A DNA stretch of 14,348 bases, from positions 1 to 14,348 of the forward strand of contig JBBUED010000005.1 of assembly GCA_038078215.1 (NCBI GenBank), given 5' to 3'. Under the pieces are notes generated by a model. It saw only the letters and a list, made by a program, of their open reading frames with translations, had not been told where the DNA came from and did no database searches. The position numbers and the translations under genes are program-made. Shown here one piece after another: positions 12,466-14,348 of this stretch. This stretch comes from GWA1-40-21 sp038078215. Its GTDB lineage: Bacteria > Patescibacteriota > Minisyncoccia > Phycocordibacterales > GWA1-40-21. Position 1 is the first letter of the stretch; every line of letters starts with the position of its first letter.

Positions 12466-12502
12466 GTTGCAAAGCTCATCAAGTTTATAAAGTTCATAAA
12501 GT
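12466..12502 (+). repeat. Nonamer repeat array, copy C
   Basis: Units are GTTGCAAA, GCTCATCAA, GTTTATAAA, GTTCATAAA and a final GT, between the GH57 stop and the phosphorylase start. The array is in frame with the phosphorylase and would read as H-Q-V-Y-K-V-H-K-V if an upstream TTG start (12426) were used. No inverted partner is seen nearby. Confidence 0.7.
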
Positions 12503-12515
12503 AGAGAGAGAAAAT

Positions 12516-12523
12516 AAAGGAGG
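12516..12523 (+). promoter_or_regulatory. Shine-Dalgarno site for the glucan phosphorylase
   Basis: AAAGGAGG (12516-12523) is a near-perfect site. It is 13 nt from the in-frame GTG at 12537, a little long, and 7 nt from an in-frame ATA at 12531, which would be a very rare start. It argues against the upstream TTG at 12426. Confidence 0.65.
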
Positions 12524-12536
12524 CTATCATATAAAA

Positions 12537-14252
12537 GTGGAAGAGTTAAATAAAAACAAAGAATGGTTTGAGAAATTCAAACAAAGCCAAGAATATCAGG
12601 GTTTTTCAAAAGAACCTGTGGCGTATTTTTGCGCGGAGTTTGCTCTTGCGAGTGATATGCCCACCTACATAGGCGGGCTTGGCGTCTTGTCCGGCGATTA
12701 TGTTAAAGAAGCGGGCGATAGAGAATTTCCCATTGTCGGCATCGGCTTGTTTTATAGCGAAAGCCACGAGTTGAATGAAAATTCGCCGGAGAAAAATAAC
12801 GGAACGATAAAGGGGGCATATCCCCGCGAAAACGGATTGAGTTTGGCCGTTGACGACAAGCAAAACAGAATATTAATTTCTCTGCCCATTCACGACAGAG
12901 TGGTCTGGGCGCAAGTATGGAAGTGGGTAGAAGGGAATTCGTCAGTTTATTTATTAGACACGAATATTCCGGAAAACGAACAGAACGACCGGCAAATCAC
13001 TGCTCGTCTTTACATTCCAGACAAGGAAATGCGACTCAAGCAGGAAATGGTTTTGGGTATTGGTGGTTCACGGCTTCTTCAGGCGCTTAAAATACACCCG
13101 TCAGTCTATCATTTGAACGAGGGGCATTCAGCTTTTTTGGCATTGGAGCTCGCTAGATACGAAGTGGAAAGGAGAAATGTTGATTTTGCCAAAGCTTGTT
13201 CTTTCGCCTCCCAGCATATCGCTTTTACCAATCACACTCTCGTTCCCGCCGGCAATGAATTATTTAGCAAGAACCTCGTGAGCGCGATGGCGTATAAATA
13301 TGCCGAGGAGCTTCAGGTGCCGATAGCCGAACTCGTATCGCTCGGGTCAATACAAGATTCAAGTCTATTTTCAATGACCACTCTTTCTTTGAGATTTTCA
13401 AGCAAAATAAACGCGGTGAGCGCGCTTCACGCCAGAAAGGCAACGGAAATATTCAGCCCGCATAAAATGGAGAATGTGACCAACGGGATTTATGTTGGAG
13501 GCTGGGATTCGCTTGGAACTGATAGCAAAAACGAATTATGGAAAAAACATCAAAAAAATAAAAATGCGCTTCTTTCCAGGATAAAAGAGAAAAGCGGGGA
13601 AGAGTGGAGCGAAAACATTTTGCTCATAGGCTGGGCGAGGAGATTCGTGCCTTACAAACGGCCGCTCGCAATTTTGGAAAATATTCAGGAATTAAAAAAA
13701 ATGGCAGGGACAAAGGGGCGGGAAATTAAAATCGTTTTTGCCGGACACGCGAGCGAGGGTGACGAGGAAGGTGAAAATATCTTGAAAGAAGTCCGCCGAA
13801 TAATCACCGAAGATTTGAAAGGCGTAGCGGTCTTCCTGCCGAATTATAATTTGGAATTGGCGAAACTTCTCACTTCAGGATGCGACGTTTGGCTCAACAC
13901 TCCGGTCGTCGGCTCCGAAGCCTGCGGAACTAGCGGTATGAAAGCGGCCCTAAACGGCGTCCTGCCTCTTACCACGAAAGACGGTTGGGTGGACGAGGTG
14001 GATTTGACTGGCATAGGGTGGATTTTGGAAGACACTGACATCAACTATAAGATATTGGATATTCTTGATAAAAGCGTTATTCCGATGTATTATAAACACC
14101 TTGAAAATCCGAACGATTCAAGCTCGCAGTGGCTCGCCCGAATGGAAAAAGCGAGAGAGCTAATTCTCGAAAAATTCACCATGACCCGCGCGCTTAGAGA
14201 GTACATTGAAAATATTTATATTCCGATATCAAAACAGAGGCATCAGATCTAA
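12537..14252 (+). CDS. glgP: Alpha-glucan (glycogen/maltodextrin) phosphorylase, short GT35 type
   Basis: With the GTG at 12537 the protein is 571 aa, the short archaeal/Thermus-type alpha-glucan phosphorylase rather than the ~800-aa classical form. VAYFCAEFALASDMPTYIGGLGVLSGDYVKEAGD is the N-terminal signature. YHLNEGHSAF, FTNHTLVPAGNELF, MENVTNGIYVGGW and GWARRFVPYKRPLAIL follow. EACGTSGMKAALNGVLPLTTKDGW carries the pyridoxal-phosphate Lys469. The enzyme phosphorolyses alpha-1,4-glucan to glucose-1-P, which the mutase and isomerase upstream could feed to glycolysis. A longer TTG-initiated reading from 12426 would add 37 residues encoded partly by repeat C and is unlikely. The gene starts 124 nt after the GH57 stop and is followed by a tRNA gene. 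Family and reaction are well supported; the exact start codon is less so. Confidence 0.92.
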   Translation: MEELNKNKEWFEKFKQSQEYQGFSKEPVAYFCAEFALASDMPTYIGGLGVLSGDYVKEAGDREFPIVGIGLFYSESHELNENSPEKNNGTIKGAYPRENGLSLAVDDKQNRILISLPIHDRVVWAQVWKWVEGNSSVYLLDTNIPENEQNDRQITARLYIPDKEMRLKQEMVLGIGGSRLLQALKIHPSVYHLNEGHSAFLALELARYEVERRNVDFAKACSFASQHIAFTNHTLVPAGNELFSKNLVSAMAYKYAEELQVPIAELVSLGSIQDSSLFSMTTLSLRFSSKINAVSALHARKATEIFSPHKMENVTNGIYVGGWDSLGTDSKNELWKKHQKNKNALLSRIKEKSGEEWSENILLIGWARRFVPYKRPLAILENIQELKKMAGTKGREIKIVFAGHASEGDEEGENILKEVRRIITEDLKGVAVFLPNYNLELAKLLTSGCDVWLNTPVVGSEACGTSGMKAALNGVLPLTTKDGWVDEVDLTGIGWILEDTDINYKILDILDKSVIPMYYKHLENPNDSSSQWLARMEKARELILEKFTMTRALREYIENIYIPISKQRHQI

Positions 14253-14293
14253 TATGTCTCACTAGGACGTTTCGTTCCCAAGTATGTTTTTAT

Positions 14294-14348
14294 GGGCCTG
14301 TAGCTTAGTTGGTAGAGCGCCTCATTTGCAATGAGGAGGTCAGCGGTT
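14294..14348 (+). tRNA. tRNA-Ala(UGC), 3' end cut by the window
   Basis: The cloverleaf can be traced from base 14294: a 7-nt acceptor 5' strand GGGCCTG, TA, a D arm GCTT-AGTTGGTA-GAGC, an anticodon stem CCTCA/TGAGG with loop TTTGCAA, variable AGGTC, and the start of the T arm. The anticodon TGC is at 14327-14329, which gives alanine. The T loop, acceptor 3' strand and CCA lie beyond the window. A TATGTT at 14283-14288 is only a weak -10 candidate. Confidence 0.93.

Noticed and set aside
12426..12536. TTG at 12426 as the phosphorylase start
   Set aside because: An AGGAG lies near it, but the added 37 residues come partly from repeat C and do not resemble the family; a stronger ribosome-binding site precedes GTG 12537.

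Overview
This window looks like chromosomal DNA of a small-genome bacterium of the Candidate Phyla Radiation (Patescibacteria, probably Parcubacteria-like). That placement is inference. It rests on the gene mix: archease, an archaeal-type CMP kinase, a cupin-type glucose-6-phosphate isomerase and a GT5-GH57-GT35 glucan cluster beside ordinary bacterial wall genes. Short repeats between genes and moderate A+T content also fit. No marker in the window gives a firm taxonomic call. All convincing genes are on the + strand.

Layout. 1-531 is the 3' part of an M23 metallopeptidase. 638-1045 is archease. 1252-3240 holds small or poorly known genes: a basic 55-aa ORF, a two-helix membrane peptide, an archaeal-type CMP-kinase-like protein, another small membrane protein, a strong terminator hairpin, a 104-bp element bounded by a perfect 21-bp inverted repeat, and a 58-aa single-helix protein. 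3295-4293 encodes a membrane-anchored PEBP/YbhB-type protein and a DoxX-like membrane protein. 4344-5451 encodes an ECF-like sigma factor overlapping a one-helix membrane protein, probably its anti-sigma factor. 5547-8715 encodes D-Ala-D-Ala ligase, a GlmU-type uridylyltransferase without the acetyltransferase domain, and a phosphomannomutase/phosphoglucomutase. 8835-14252 encodes the cupin glucose-6-phosphate isomerase, glycogen synthase, a GH57 glycosidase with a C-terminal UVR motif, and an alpha-glucan phosphorylase. The window ends inside tRNA-Ala(UGC).

How it fits together. Phosphorylase would release glucose-1-P from an alpha-glucan, the hexose-phosphate mutase would make glucose-6-P, and the cupin isomerase would pass it to fructose-6-P. 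The nucleotidyltransferase and glycogen synthase would run the synthetic direction, with GH57 as branching, debranching or transfer enzyme. The ligase and the M23 peptidase belong to the peptidoglycan cycle, and GlmU-type products would also serve the wall.

Most unusual are two families of short iterated repeats. One has 9-nt units (GTTYRTMAA-like) and the other 7-nt units (ACCTANN). They sit at gene borders and in two cases run into coding ends. Several genes also have a -10 box placed so that transcription would begin at or within a few bases of the start codon, suggesting leaderless mRNAs.
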